DNA of 64,000 nucleotides from Chondrosia reniformis (Eukaryota; Porifera; Demospongiae; Chondrillida; Chondrillidae): positions 806,001 to 870,000 of the forward strand of contig OX359191.1 in the NCBI GenBank assembly GCA_947172415.1, in the 5' to 3' direction. The notes beneath the pieces were generated by a model, which worked only from the letters and a program-made list of their open reading frames with translations, was not told the origin of the DNA and made no database searches. The position numbers and the translations under genes were made by a program. Of the stretch, positions 10,576-22,914 are shown in pieces; position 1 is the stretch's first letter; every line of letters starts with the position of its first letter.

Positions 10576-12313
10576 ATGGCCGTAGACCTAGGACTAGAAC
10601 GGAACTTGGACATTGAGTACATGAACTGCCGAGAAAGGTTAGTTTCTGTTATTAGCTAGTGAGGAAAAGGTGTTAGCGTAGACAGAAAAGTGAGTTTACA
10701 AGTCAGAAATAGCGATATGGTAAATGGGGTAATGTCTCAGAGACATTATTAATTTAACAGTGACTTCTCTTCTCTACAGGGATCACGCCGCCCAGCGGCC
10801 CAAGCTTATTATAGCGAGCACATCAACAGAATCAAAGTGGTTGAATTTACCTGAAGACATTCTCAGATATGACGATTACTCTGGAATGTACTACCGTGAC
10901 TTTGAGGCTGCATTGAAGGAACCAGACCAGCGATATTGCGACCTCAATACCCTTTGTTCAGGTGCTGAGGTCCCTTTGACAGGTAAAGATGATGAAGATG
11001 CGTCTCGTTTCATTGAACTCTGCACTGGTTCACGTGAATGCACTCCTCATTCTGGCGAAAGTGTTGAAGAGTGGGAGAATTTGCCAGATTCACTTTGCCC
11101 TACAAATGAAAGACCTGCTGTATGGATCTCAGAGGGAAGCAATGTTGTCATACTCGTTGCTGAAGTCCACTCAGGAGAAGGACCTGAAGGATATAAAATT
11201 ACGTTAAATAAAGAGGTCATTGGGCTTATGACACAGCTGCGTATGCTGCGATACCAGTACGACATTAATCAAGTGGTTGGGTTTGTACTTCCTAATAGCA
11301 GTGAGCCCTTTTTTGTCACAAAAGTGACAGTGCGGTTTGAGGAACTCTCCTTTTACTATACATTTGAAAGGATGCCATCTTTGGAAGCTGTGGAAGCAAG
11401 TATTAGGGCTGGGTATCAAGCCAACAAGGATGCTATTGGTCAACTTCAACCCACTCTCGATCGTATCCATGCATATCCCATCAAACTAACAGATCGAGAG
11501 TGTATTGAACTTGGGAGAGAATTTGAGCTTGAGGGAGTCAGACTGAAACAAGTCCAATCCTGGAACTCCTTCATCTTGCAAGCTAGTGATCAATCGTCTA
11601 ATAATGGCAAAGTCTACAAATTCTGCCTTAATGAGAAAAGTTATTCAGATACTAATTCATTTACCCTTGCCATCAAAAGCAAAGCAATGCAACACGGGGA
11701 ACAAACAAAAGATCGTCTGCTATTGCATGAAGAGGAACTTACAGTTTTCAACCTCTGTATTCCATTCCTTCAATTTCCCGCAGCAATTCCGCCACTCAGC
11801 ACTAGTGAGGCCCGAGAGTGTCTTGTACCCTTGTTGAAGAGTACCAAAGAGGCAATTGATCAAATTCATAGTTTTAATTTTGCACACTTGGATATTCATT
11901 TGCCAAACATTTGTTTCAGGAAGGATAAGGGAGGAAAAGTATTTGCAGTGTTGATTGACTTTGAACGCGTTAAACGAAATATAAGGTCGCAGAGAATTCC
12001 ATAATATGATAGCTGTTTGTACCGTCCTTTGTATCCACAGGAGGGTCTTTTGACTCTTAAACAGTGTGACTTTATGCAGCTAGGATGGATGGCAGTGTGG
12101 ATACTCCATTTCGACAATGCACTTGCTGGCTATGATCCACACAAACTGGATACTGCATGGAGGGAAGGTCATATTCCATTGAGCACCAGAGAAGACCCAT
12201 TTGTATACCAGCTAGTGCGACATGGAGAATTCTCTGACGAGCACCTTGGCAGCAGCACAGTATTCGGAGAAGCCAACCGACATTCCCTTGAAACAGTACT
12301 CCGTATACAATAG
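10576..12313 (+). pseudogene. K3: kinase-like fusion with a premature stop
   Basis: Exon 1 is 10576-10637 and exon 2 is 10780-12313. An in-frame TAA at 12002-12004, where relatives have GAA or GGA after the IP pair, ends the protein at about 428 residues, after LIDFE but before alpha-F. Downstream codons stay in frame to 12313 (about 531 codons in all), so this is one recent nonsense change. Other changes: RPAVW (acidic residue lost, as in K1), HLDIHLPN (Arg to His in the catalytic loop) and a longer N-lobe loop (ASDQSSNNGK). The shortened product lacks the lower C-lobe and is unlikely to be an active kinase. Confidence 0.8.
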
Positions 12314-12763
12314 GCAGGCAGTCAGTTTGAACTTTACAAATAGATAACTATTGACTTTATTAAGCTCACTAAAACTGTATTGTAATAATAAACTGTTTAC
12401 AATTGGTTCAAATTAAACACAAACATCTCTATATAAAGTAATTTCAAAAATAAATCATGTAAATTTGAGGTTTGAAATTATATGACTACACTGTTTTGTT
12501 TCCATAACAATAACAGATTGCAGTTGAGATATATATTCTTCTGTAACCTGTAGATCATGCTCCATCTAATTATAGACAATGAATCAGTAACACCAGTACA
12601 TGTACTAGTTTCAATTTCACATACGTACCTCAGCAAGGTCTTCTGGTGGTGGAATAAGACCCTTCTCTTCTTTAATCTTTTCAAGCAAAGTCCTAAAGAA
12701 TGGAAGCATCTTCAACAAAGATACAAACATATTTTTCTAGTCCTATACACACACAATGATGTA

Positions 12764-13100
12764 CAGTAGAACCTCGGTTATCCGAACCTCAATTAACCGG
12801 CTGCTCGGATTATCCGGCCTCGAAGGTCACATAATCTTATTAACGCCCATCGTTTGTTTGCAAAGTGATGGCTAGTTCGAGTGGGCCGCGAGGAAAAGGA
12901 AGCGCTTAGTCCTTCTCCTAGAGAGCAAGATAGCTATACTGGAGCGACTGAAGGCTGGAGCAACCCAAGTGCAGCTTGCGGAGGAGTACAGGATCGGAAG
13001 TTCGACCGTTTGGCGATATCAAAATTACATATTCATTAAGATGATTCACATATCCGGACGTTTCACTTATCCGGCCATAGCTTGGTCCCATTGAGGCCTG
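12764..13100 (+). mobile_element. Tigger/pogo-family DNA transposon relic (337 bp)
   Basis: It begins CAGTAGAACCTCGGTTATCC, a typical Tigger terminus, and is flanked by TA on both sides (12762-12763 and 13101-13102), the TA target-site duplication of Tc1/mariner-type elements. The other end (CAGGCCTCAATGG when read inward) is a poor match. Between about 12894 and 13028 one plus frame reads KRKRLV, KIAILERLKAG and QLAEEYRIGSSTVW, the N-terminal helix-turn-helix of pogo/CENP-B-like transposases. The catalytic domain is missing, so it is non-autonomous. It interrupts SFI1-like exon p. Confidence 0.75.
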
Positions 13101-13190
13101 TACTAGCACTGTAACCTATATAGTAGGTGGGTGTATAAACTTTCTAGTCCTATACACACACAATGATGTACTAGCACTGTAACCTATATT
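13101..13190. repeat. Short tandem duplication next to the Tigger relic
   Basis: The block TCTAGTCCTATACACACACA...ATGATGTACTAGCACTG occurs once before the Tigger insertion (from about 12736) and again at about 13143-13180. The transposon landed in the first copy of a duplicated exon p border. Confidence 0.6.
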
Positions 13191-15660
13191 GGTATTGCAT
13201 AGTGGGTGTATAATAGTCAAGCATCACAGGTACTGAACACTCAATCACTGCAGTACTCACTTTTGTTTAAGTTTAGCTTCATAATATTGTTTCAATAAAT
13301 CTCGAGTCTGCAAAACCTTATCCACAATCATACTTTTACACTTTCTGTCAGAAGTGGGGAATTTCCCCTCACAAGTGAGGGAATGGTTTTGGGAAGGAGA
13401 CTGTGTAAGCTCCTCTTTTAACCTCACTGATTTTACTGACAAGTTCAAATCATCCCTTGATGACATGTGTGGTTGGGTATCTTTAAATTCGGTCTCCACG
13501 GTTGGTTGAGGATGCTCATGATAATCTTTTGGGTCAGCGTAAGATAGCGAGAGCTTGGGATGCATGGATGTGTTTCTCACTGGTGGTGATGATAAAGTGT
13601 AGTTACTCTTAGACTTAATTATTTCAAGGAAATCAGGGATTTTGGGAGAAGGACGATTAAGGAGATTGCCAATGTCAAGATTGCTTGACAGTTCCAGAGT
13701 GCCAGGAGATGGTGATTCTAAAACTGAAGACAGATCATTGCATGTGTCACTTCAACTTCAAGTATTATACCATTGTCATAAAATGTGGTTACCTCTAGTG
13801 GTTGGGTTAATGGGCCTCACATGACTGTCACATGACCTAGCTTTTGCCCATTTCCTCCAGTGCTGGACACAATTTTTGATTAATCTACTTTTTCTCTATA
13901 ACAGCATGAACCATTTTAAATATATTTCAATGTCAATCTACATACATCTACTGTATATGCATCTTTATTAAATCGCTAGCCATTCATAATATTACCACAT
14001 TCATTTTACCACAATACTCCTGGCAGACACAGTTTATGATAGAAGTGGTTAAATTGGCAAACCTGAAATGTCTCATACAGCAAGTCTTGGTCATTTCTCA
14101 GGCATACATCATTGTAATGCTAAAATGGAAATAATGTGTATTCAAATACTGAAGTTGCAAGTCAGATGACAATAGTACATTAATCTTATAGGTCAGATTG
14201 TCAGATTATCAATATGAATATTAAAATGAAGTCAACTCTGTAATGTGATGGCTAAGTAGCTGGTACAGCAGTACCTCCATCCATGTCATCACTCCAATCT
14301 TGACCAGTCTGTGCCTGTAGCCCTCTAAGGCCACATCATAGCAAGCCTTCTTCCTTCTCTTGTCTCTTGTATACACCATCCAGCCATACAAACACTACAT
14401 GCAGGAAATCTCGTGCTGAATTGAGCGACCATCACTGCTACAGTATGAAGGGTTGAAGGATTTAAAGAATTTCCAGAAAGACTTCCAGCATCACTGATGA
14501 AGGGTGGTATTCCCCAAAAACAGCTACAGCTGTCTGTCCCAGTGCTAGGTTTAGTTCCCACTGGGCATTTACTGTAGTATTTAGGAAATTGTGTTTTAGA
14601 TTATACTTTTAGAGTTTAGCTAGATGAAGTGTAAGTGTATGGACATTTGTATTACATGATATATACACTGGACTTCTAGTTTGTTCATGTGACCTTTCTC
14701 TTCAGATTACAGCTCCACTGCCACAGTGCCACTTGTGTGTTCTTTTTCTCAATAAACCTGTCAGACAACTGGGAAGGGGAGGGAGGCCAGTGTATTAATA
14801 CTTGGACATGAAATTACATATTCAAGGAACTATAGTCTCCTATATAGCTCAGTGCAGTGGATTGATGTGTGAGAATTGTCATTTGTGTCAGGATAATTGG
14901 ATGATGTACGTACATCCTTTTAAACTTTACCTTTACTCTCCAGTTGCAATAGCATGCAGAGGTTAATCTCATTCGTCTGAACCAAAGACACTTTTGCATA
15001 AGAACCTACGTACATGGAGAGGTCACACCTTCTTAATTCCTGTTTCAAGTGTTTAATTTAATTTAGGATAAGTGTCCAATAGTGTGTTAAAAGTGATTGT
15101 CTCAATATAGTATATTCACCTTCTTGTGTAGCTGGAGATGGCGATATTCAGAGAAGGCATTTAAGGCTTTTCTTTTCAAACACTTGATGTAGTGTTTATC
15201 AGCCAAATTGAGCTTGAATCTCTCTACAGTAATTTCTCTAGTATGATCCTGCCAGCCTCTAAATGCTCTCTGCAGTGTGCCTAAAGACAATGTATACTGC
15301 AGTTCATAATAAACTAACCCTACCTACCTACCAATATACAGTAAGCACGCGTGGATATTAATAGCAAGCTTCCCTGTAGAGTTGTAAATTCATGTACATT
15401 TATATTAATTACAATGTCATTGCATGTGGAGAAAATGTTTAAGAAAAAAAATGTGTGAAATAAACTCACCTACTATCAGTAACACATGTGTATTGTATTA
15501 ACTGCTATGTCATCAGATGGATACACAGTAATAAGTGAAATGATATATGTGTAGTTGTTGTAGTCATTATGAAAATATGAATATTTACACCTGTAAGGCC
15601 TTCTACAGCTTATCTCATGTCTCTTAAATCATCATGACTACAGTTTTAAATGTGGTAACA

Positions 15661-16729
15661 TCTGATCTTAGGTAGGTGTAGGTACCTTGGGACAGGGGTA
15701 ACGTCTGATCTTAGGTAGGTGTAGGTACCTTGGAATAGGGGTAACGTCTGATCTTAGGTAGGTGTAGGTACCTTGGGATAGGGGTAACGTCTGATCTTAG
15801 GTAGGTGTAGGTACCTTGGGACAGGGGTAACGTCTGATCTTAGGTAGGTGTAGGTACCTTGGGACAGGGGTAACATCTGATCTTAGGTAGGTGTAGGTAC
15901 CTTGGGACAGAGGTAACATCTGATCTTAGGTAGGTGTAGTTACCTTGGGACAGAGGTAACGTCTGATCTTAGGTAGGTGTAGGTACCTTGGGACAGGGGT
16001 AACGTCTGATCTTAGGTAGGTGTAGGTACCTTGGGATAGGGGTAACGTCTGATCTTAGGTAGGTGTAGGTACCTTGGGACAGAGGTAACATCTGATCTTA
16101 GGTAGGTGTAGGTACCTTGGGACAGAGGTAACATCTGATCTTAGGTAGGTGTAGGTACCTTGGGACAGAGGTAACGTCTGATCTTAGGTAGGTGTAGGTA
16201 CCTTGGGACAGAGGTAACATCTGATCTTAGGTAGGTGTAGGTACCTTGGGACAGAGGTAACATCTGATCTTAGGTAGGTGTAGGTACCTTGGGACAGAGG
16301 TAACGTCTGATCTTAAGTAGGTGTAGGTACCTTGGGACAGGGGTAACGTCTGATCTAGGTAGGTGTAGGTACCTTGGGACAGAGGTAACATCTGATCTTA
16401 GGTAGGTGTAGGTACCTTGGGACAGGGGTAACATCTGATCTTAGGTAGGTGTAGGTACCTTGGGACAGGGGTATAACATCTGATCTTAGGTAGGTGTAGG
16501 TACCTTGGGACAGAGGTAACATCTGATCTTAGGTAGGTGTAGGTACCTTGGGACAGGGGTAACATCTGATCTTAGGTAGGTGTAGGTACCTTGGGACAGG
16601 GGTAACGTCTGATCTTAGGTAGGTGTAGGTACCTTGGGACAGAGGTAACATCTGATCTTAGGTAGGTGTAGGTACCTTGGGACAGGGGTAACATCTGATC
16701 TTAGGTAGGTGTAGGTACCTTGGGACAGG
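15661..16729. repeat. 43-bp minisatellite, about 25 units
   Basis: The unit TCTGATCTTAGGTAGGTGTA...GGTACCTTGGGACAGGGGTAACG repeats about 25 times with mostly A/G variants and two small indels. It fills the intron between SFI1-like exons h and i. The equivalent intron of long copy 2 has a single unit at about 30508-30552. Confidence 0.9.
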
Positions 16730-17333
16730 ATAGCTGTCACCTCACAACACTTATTCTCTTCTCTGTGCTTCTCTTCCAGTGAACAAACATACTGCCTTCT
16801 CCAAATAATGAAGCACTTTAAGAATTAAAAGAAAGTAAGTAAACAGGTTAAATACGTATCTATCTTAGCAACCTTCACTTAATATATGGATAGAGTTACT
16901 CCTAATATATACGTGCATACAGTTAATAGCAGCCTTCACTTAAAGTCTACAGTTACTATACAGTTGATATGGGTGTACCTTTCTCAGCTGATGTTCACGG
17001 AACACGTTTCCTGCATGCTCTTCTCTAGCCTTACACTGCTTGATAAGTTCAACATTTTCTTTCCACATCAGTAAGGCAGACCTGTTGACACAAAAACTAA
17101 AGCTCATATTCAGACACAACTAGAGTGATAAACTAGTTTATTCACATTCAGCTCCAATGCATTCATATACCATTTATAATCATGTACCATAAACGTTGTC
17201 ATTTTATTCTATATTCTATATTTGTGCATATTTTCCTTTCCAATTTCATACACACCTTGTGAGTCTCCCCCAATAGACCCTTCTGGCTTCATTTAAAATG
17301 GCCTCCTCTTGTAGGATAATATTGTGTAATGCC

Positions 17334-17475
17334 TATATGTATAAAAGTAGAGCAGTGAAGGACTACTGTATATACAGTATATGTATAAAAGTAGAGCAGT
17401 GAAGGACTACTGTATATACAGTATATGTATAAAAGTAGAGCAGTGAAGGACTACTGTATATACAGTATATGTATG
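17334..17475. repeat. 44-bp tandem repeat, about 3 units
   Basis: The unit TATATGTATAAAAGTAGAGC... is repeated three times in the intron between SFI1-like exons f and f2. Long copy 2 has one unit there (about 31124-31170). Confidence 0.85.
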
Positions 17476-17870
17476 TAACTAGATACTGGTGTACCTTCCA
17501 CGTATTGAAAACACTTTTCTGTAGAGAAGAAACACGCAAAGGAATAGCAAGGGATGTGGAAGACATCTTGTCTCTTCTATGAGAGATGTACTACACAGAT
17601 AAATATGTAGAAAAGCTAACACAGTGATAAACCATATTAAAATATTAGCATACATAATACACATACGTGTGAGTCATTCCATTTTGATTAATGTTGTTAC
17701 AGCCTGTAATGCACTACTTCGGTGATCACATATATAAACTATAGTATACCTTCATCCAGCAACTCCATGCTTGGGACAACAAGTGTTTCTTGTACATCAA
17801 CACTGACTCTTCTTCCTTCAGTCTTCTGTGATGATAGAAATGCAGTTCACATGCAGAACATGTAATTATT

Positions 17871-18711
17871 GCTGCTGTTTGTACCATCCTTTGGAGGTTC
17901 TTTTGACTCTTGAACAGTGCGACTTTATGCAGCTAGGCTGGATGGCAGTGTGGATACTCCATTTCGATAGTGCGCTTGCTGGCTATGATCCACACAAACT
18001 GGATACTGCATGGAGGGAAGGTCATATTCCATTGAGCACCAAAGAAGACCCATTTGTAAACCAGCTAGTGCGACATGGAGAATTCTCTGATCAGCACCTT
18101 GACAGCAGCATAGTTTTCGGAGAAGCCAACCGACATTCCCTTGAAACAGTACTCCGTATACAATAGGCAGGCAGTCAGTTTGAACTTTACAAATAGATAA
18201 CTATTGACTTTCTTAAGCTCATGTGAACTCTCTCAAAATTGAAACCAAGACAACATTATTGTAAATTTGAGTCTCTCTAATAATAAACTGTTTACTGTAC
18301 AATAGGCAGTAGGTCAGTTTGAACTTGCTTTACAAATAGAAGCCACAATTACAGGATCAATTACTATGCCACAAGCACTAGATTATTCCATATTTGGAGA
18401 TCAATGAACCAGAATTATTTAAATATCCATCAAATAACTATTATATATATTGACTTGATTAAGCACACATTAACTCTCTATTGTAATAATAAACATTTTA
18501 CAATTGATTCAAAATGAAACACAAACATCTGTATATAAAGTAATTTCAAAAATAAATCATGTAAATTTGAGTTTGGAAACTATATAACTACACTGTTAAG
18601 TTTCCATAACAACAACAGATTGCAGTTGAGATATATATTCTTCTGTAACCTGTAGATCATGCTCCATCTAGTTAGAGACAATGAATCAGTAACACCAGTA
18701 CATGTACTAGT
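17871..18711 (+). pseudogene. K4: kinase C-terminal fragment replacing SFI1-like exons
   Basis: Kinase homology starts abruptly at GCTGTTTGTACC (17871), just after SFI1-like intron sequence. It covers the end of the activation segment (CLYHPLE), alpha-F CDFMQLGWMAVW and the tail to the stop at 18164-18166. Kinase 3' flank and the antisense terminal SFI1-like exon q (about 18600-18651) follow. Homology ends at 18711 in ACATGTACTAG, where sequence returns to SFI1-like intron. An open frame from 17828 crosses the junction but has no nuclease-like part, N-lobe, catalytic loop or metal site. It is a non-functional remnant. Confidence 0.8.
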
Positions 18712-19203
18712 GTACGAACGAATAAGAGAAAACAAAATAAATGAGCAGTCATTTTCATTTCTTATTATTACTTCCTGTCAGTATTCCGCTAATTCTGCTA
18801 TTCTGTATTCCATGTTTTAAAGGCGCCCCCTTTTAGGCCATTGTCTATTCATAAACATGTTTTCATGACATAGCACATCCATATATGTTCACCCTGTAGT
18901 TGTGCACCCCCCTATTCAAGCTATGAAGGTCCATGAGACCGAAAGGTTCTCTTTATTATTATTTGCCATTGATAAGCTCAAGAACTTTGACACTATACTT
19001 GATTTGACAATGAACCTCTACCATATAAAACAATAGAAGTTAACAATTATATATAACAATAATGTAGAAAAGATACAATATGTCTCCATGTACAATTAGT
19101 ATCTTTGATAACATTAGCAAATTATAACGTATAAACTTGATTATGCAATAATAATAATATACATACATATATGAACCGTTAATACATAATTGCACCTTCC
19201 CAC
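18712..19203. other. SFI1-like intron sequence, also present at about 33690-34172
   Basis: AT-rich non-coding DNA (ACGAACGAATAAGAGAAAAC...GAAAGGTTCTCTTTATTATT) shared between the two long SFI1-like copies. I see no gene; possible LTR character is weighed under rejected items. Confidence 0.4.
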
Positions 19204-19491
19204 CTTTAAGTATGTGACTTTCTCTCCTCTGTTCCATAAAGACTCTCCATCCCTCAAAACACAGCGCAATCCTTCTTTTGTTACAAAACTGTACTGCAGC
19301 TGATGATAGCTTCTTCTCTTCAACCACAACTGAATATCTTCCCTCCCACACAATCCAGTACTAACAACAACATAACAATCTCATTGGTCAGAAGATCACA
19401 TGACTGAAGATAAGTAACTCTCTAGTACCCGTTTAAGTAGCTGCTTGCTATAGGAGAATGTTGCAATCTCTTCACCGTACTTCTCTTGCTG

Positions 19492-19950
19492 CTGGTTGGT
19501 GGGTGTATAATAGTTAAGCATCATATATACTGAATACTAATTCAGTGGAGCACTCACTATTAACTTAAAAACCTGATTTAATAAATGTAGAGTCTGCAAA
19601 ACCTTAACCAATGAATGGTTCTGGGAAGAAGACTGTGTAAAGTACCTTCAAAAGTATTAACCTCAATCTAGTTTGCACATGTAATTTAATTCTATTCCAC
19701 GGTGTCCGGTCAGGACTGTTGCAATATATAGCATTTATAGTTTCCTAAACCATTCGACATGAGTACTGTCTTCTGCACATTCCTACACTAAAGATCATCC
19801 ATTTTTCGGTAGATTGCGAAATAACCCGAATGAACGAATCCGATTGGTCCAACCATACATGGGTCCAGCACGACTCCGAGGCACCGTGGTCGCTCCTCAT
19901 TCGTCGCCTCACATCTTTCCTGCAAACTTTCTCGCTTTCTCTCTTCTACC
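19492..19950. promoter_or_regulatory. Third-type 5' flank of K5 with a decayed SFI1-like exon o
   Basis: Positions about 19500-19640 are a degenerate, internally deleted version of the SFI1-like p/o region. The rest resembles short-type flanks but is diverged around GACTCCGAGGCACCGTGGTC and before the ATG. The same flank precedes K8 (34461-34919). Confidence 0.45.
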
Positions 19951-21644
19951 ATGGCCGTGGCTATAGACCGCCGACCGTACATGACGTACCGAAAAAGGTT
20001 AGTTTCTGTTATTAATGAGGAATCTGTGACTAGGTATTAGCATCGACAGAAAAGTGAGTTTACAAGTCAGAAATAGCGATAAGGCAAATGGGGGTAATGT
20101 CTCGGAGACATTATTACTTTGACAGTGACTTCTCTCTTCTCTACAGGGATAACGCTGCCCAGCCCAAGCTAACAAGCGCGTCAACAGCATCAAAGTGTTT
20201 GCAGTTCCCTGCATACATTCGCAAAGATAAAAAATACCCTGAAATGCACCACAACTTTGAGGCTGCATTGGAAGACCGAAACAATCGATATTGCAATCTC
20301 AATACCCTTTGTGAAAGAGCTGAGGTCCCTTTGACAAGAAAGGTTGAGGAAGATGCGTCTTCTTTCATTAAACACTGCACTGATTCACGTGATATTACTC
20401 ATTCTGATGAATGTGTTGACAAATGGACGGAGTTGACAGATTTATTTTGCACTACAAAACAAAAACCTGATGTATGGATCTCAGAGAAGGACGTTGTCAT
20501 ACTCGTTGCTGAAGTCCACTCAGGAGAAGGAGCTGAAGGATATAGAAGTACGTTAAATAAAGAGGTCATTGGGCTTATGACACAGCTGCGTATGCTGCGA
20601 TACCAGTACGACATTAATCAAGTGGTTGGGTTTGTACTTCCTAAGAGAAGTGAGCCCTTTTTTGTCACAAAGGTGACTGTGCGGTTTGAGGCACTCCACT
20701 TTCACTATACATTTGAAAGGATACCATCTTTGGAAGCTGTGCAAGCAAGTATTAGGGCTGGGTATCAAGCCAACAAGGATGCTATTGGTCAACTTAGACC
20801 CTCTCTCAGTGCCGATGATATTCTTGCATATCCCATCAAACTAACAGGTCCAGAGTGTGATGATCTTATGGGAAAATTTAACCTTCAGGGAAGAGTCGGA
20901 ATGGAACAACTCCAATCCTGGAACTCCTTCATCTTGCAAGCTAATGGAAAAGTCTACAAATACTGCCTTAATCCTGCCCTTTATCACAAAATTCGTGATA
21001 TTGCCGCTACTATAAAGACAGCAGTACAATATAAGAAACAAATAGATCGTCTGCTATTCCATGAACAGAAACTTCTTGTTTTCAAACTCACTATTCCATT
21101 CCTTCAATTTCCTGCAGCCATTCCGCCACTCAGTGCTAGTGAGGCCTGAGAGTGTCTTGTACCCTTGTTGAAGAGTACCAAAGAGGCAATTGATCAGCTT
21201 CATAGCTTTGATTTTGCACACTTGGATATTCGTTTGCCAAACATTTGTTTCAGGAAGAATGATGAAGACAAAGTATTTGCAGTGTTGATTGACTTTGAAT
21301 GCGTTGAAGAATGTCTAAGTTCAGAAGGTATTCCAGATTATGATAGCTGTTTGTACCGTCCTTTGTATCCAAAGGATCGTTTGACTATTGAACAGTGTGA
21401 CTTTATGCAGCTAGGCTGGATGGCAGTGTGGATACTCCATTTCGACAATGCGCTTGCTGGCTATGATCCACACAAACTGGATACTGCATGGAAGGATGGT
21501 CATATTCCAATGCGCACCAAAGAAGACCAATTTTTTTACCAGCTAGTGCGACATGGAGTATTCTCTGACAAGCACCTTGGCAGCAGCACAGTCTTGGGAA
21601 AAGCCAACCAACATTCCCTTGAAACAGTACTCGGTATACAATAG
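19951..21644 (+). pseudogene. K5: kinase-like fusion with a premature stop
   Basis: Exon 1 is 19951-19997 and encodes a different N-terminus (MAVAIDRRPYMTYRK). Exon 2 is 20147-21644. It belongs, with K8, to a divergent 5' subtype (YIRKDKKYPEMH; KPDVWISEKD). An in-frame TGA at 21147-21149 replaces the CGA Arg of SEARECL, a C-to-T change in a CpG context. It truncates the product to about 349 residues, before the catalytic loop. The frame stays open to 21644 (about 514 codons). The 3' part from about 21150 and its flank nearly match those of K6. Confidence 0.8.
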
Positions 21645-21986
21645 GCAGGCAGTCAGTTTGAACTTTACAAATAGAGAACTATTGACTTTATTAAGCTCAC
21701 GTGAACTCTCTCAAAATTGAAACAAAGACAACATTATTGTAAATTTGAGTCTCTTTAATAATAAACTGTTTACTATGGGACTTGTTATAGTGCCACAAGC
21801 ACTAGATTATTCCATATTTGGAGATCAAGGAGCCAGAATCATATATCCATCAAATAACTGCATTGACTTGATTATGCACATGAACTCTCTATTGTAATAA
21901 TAAACTGTTTACAATTGATTCAGAATGAAACACAAACATCTTTATATAAAGTAATTTAAAAAATCATGTAAATTTGAGTTTTGAAA

Positions 21987-22500
21987 CTATACGACTACAC
22001 TGTTTTGTTTCCATAACAACAACAGATTGCAGTTGAGATATATATTCTTCTGTAACCTGTAGATCATGCTCCATCTAGTTATAGACAATGAATCAGTAAC
22101 ACCAGTACATGTACTAGTTTCAATTTCACATACGTACCTCAGCAAGGTCTTCTGGTGGAGGAATAAGACCCTTCTCTTCTTTAATCCTTTCAAGCAAAGT
22201 CCTAAAGAAAGGAAGCATCTTCAACAAACATATAAACTTTCTAGTCCTATACACATACAATGATGTACTAGCACTGTAACCTCTATTGGTATTGCATAGT
22301 GGGTGTATAATAGTCAAGCATCACAGGTACTGAACACTCAATCACTACAGTACTCACTTTTGTTTAAGTTTAGCTTCATAATATTGTTTCAAATAAATCT
22401 CCAGTCTGCAAAACCTTATCCACAACCATATTTTTACACTTTCTGTCAGAAGTGGGGAATTTCCCCTCACAAGTGAGGGAATGGTTTTGGGACGGAAACT
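21987..22500 (-). pseudogene. SFI1-like last exons (short unit after K5)
   Basis: Terminal exon q is 21987-22049 and p is 22138-22273; exon o (3' part) starts at 22358 and is cut at about 22500. An extra A in TTTCAAATAAATCT shifts exon o's frame. There are no 5' exons. Confidence 0.5.
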
Positions 22501-22914
22501 GTGTAATTCATATACACAGCTATCCTCAAAAAACGCACAAGTTAAGGACCTCAATCTAGTTTGTACATGTTTGACTTTGCTTCTTTTACGACCAGACAAA
22601 CCAACTCTAAATTCTAGTCCACGGTGTCCGGTCAAGACTGTTGTAATCTATACATTCAAAGATCCAGTCTGCAAAAGTACCATTTAAAACCATACACCAT
22701 TAGAGGGAGACATTGCGAGACATGAGTACTGTCTATAGTCACTTTTCCCACACAACATAAACATCATCCATTTTTCGGTTGATTGCATAATAAGCGATTA
22801 TATGGAAGGCGAATGAATCCGATTGTTCCAACACCCGCGTGCACGACCCCTGGACAATACAGTCGTTCCTCTCTTGAACATTTAATCTTCGGAGCTATCC
22901 TCAGTTGATTTACC
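22501..22914. promoter_or_regulatory. Short-type 5' flank of K6
   Basis: Nearly identical to 25481-25892 and 52791-53204. It includes the TTTTTCGGTTGATTGCATAA block and the pre-ATG CAGTTGATTTACC. Confidence 0.45.

Larger units (their letters stand above)
12478..19491 (-). pseudogene. SFI1-like Trp-repeat gene, long copy 1 (disrupted)
   Basis: Minus-strand exons with phase-consistent GT-AG borders, in transcription order: a 19429-19491, b 19204-19360, (c, d, d2 missing), e 17750-17825, f 17495-17590, f2 17256-17332, g 16979-17081, h 16746-16815, i 15120-15280, j 14931-15039, k 14694-14768, l 14275-14394, m 14063-14119, n 13793-13895, o 13261-13723, p from 12629 (disrupted), q 12478-12540. The peptide is a chain of helices with spaced Trp residues (IALCFEGWRVF, SQAWSGWMK, VFNTWK, LQRAFRGWQDH, VALWQWSCNLKRK, VQHWRKWAKAR). 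This resembles SFI1, a centrosomal protein whose repeats bind centrin; other Trp-repeat coiled-coil proteins are possible. Exons c-d2 are replaced by kinase fragment K4, and exon p is split by a Tigger relic plus a short tandem duplication. The j-k phase does not match, so one boundary there is wrong. No start codon was found. Confidence 0.55.

Noticed and set aside
15661..16729. Regularly spaced repeats resembling a CRISPR array
   Set aside because: Units abut head to tail with no unique spacers, and the window is eukaryotic.
16886..17074. Plus-strand frame of 62 codons
   Set aside because: It overlaps SFI1-like exon g on the opposite strand and has no gene context.
17828..18166. 112-codon frame as a new chimeric gene
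   Set aside because: The first 14 codons come from SFI1-like intron antisense sequence and there is no promoter; it is better read as a broken kinase fragment.
18713..18965. Possible solo LTR (ACGAACGAATAAG...CTTTATTATT), also at about 33690-33935
   Set aside because: The two copies are part of the larger segmental duplication, and I find no clean TG...CA ends or target-site duplication.
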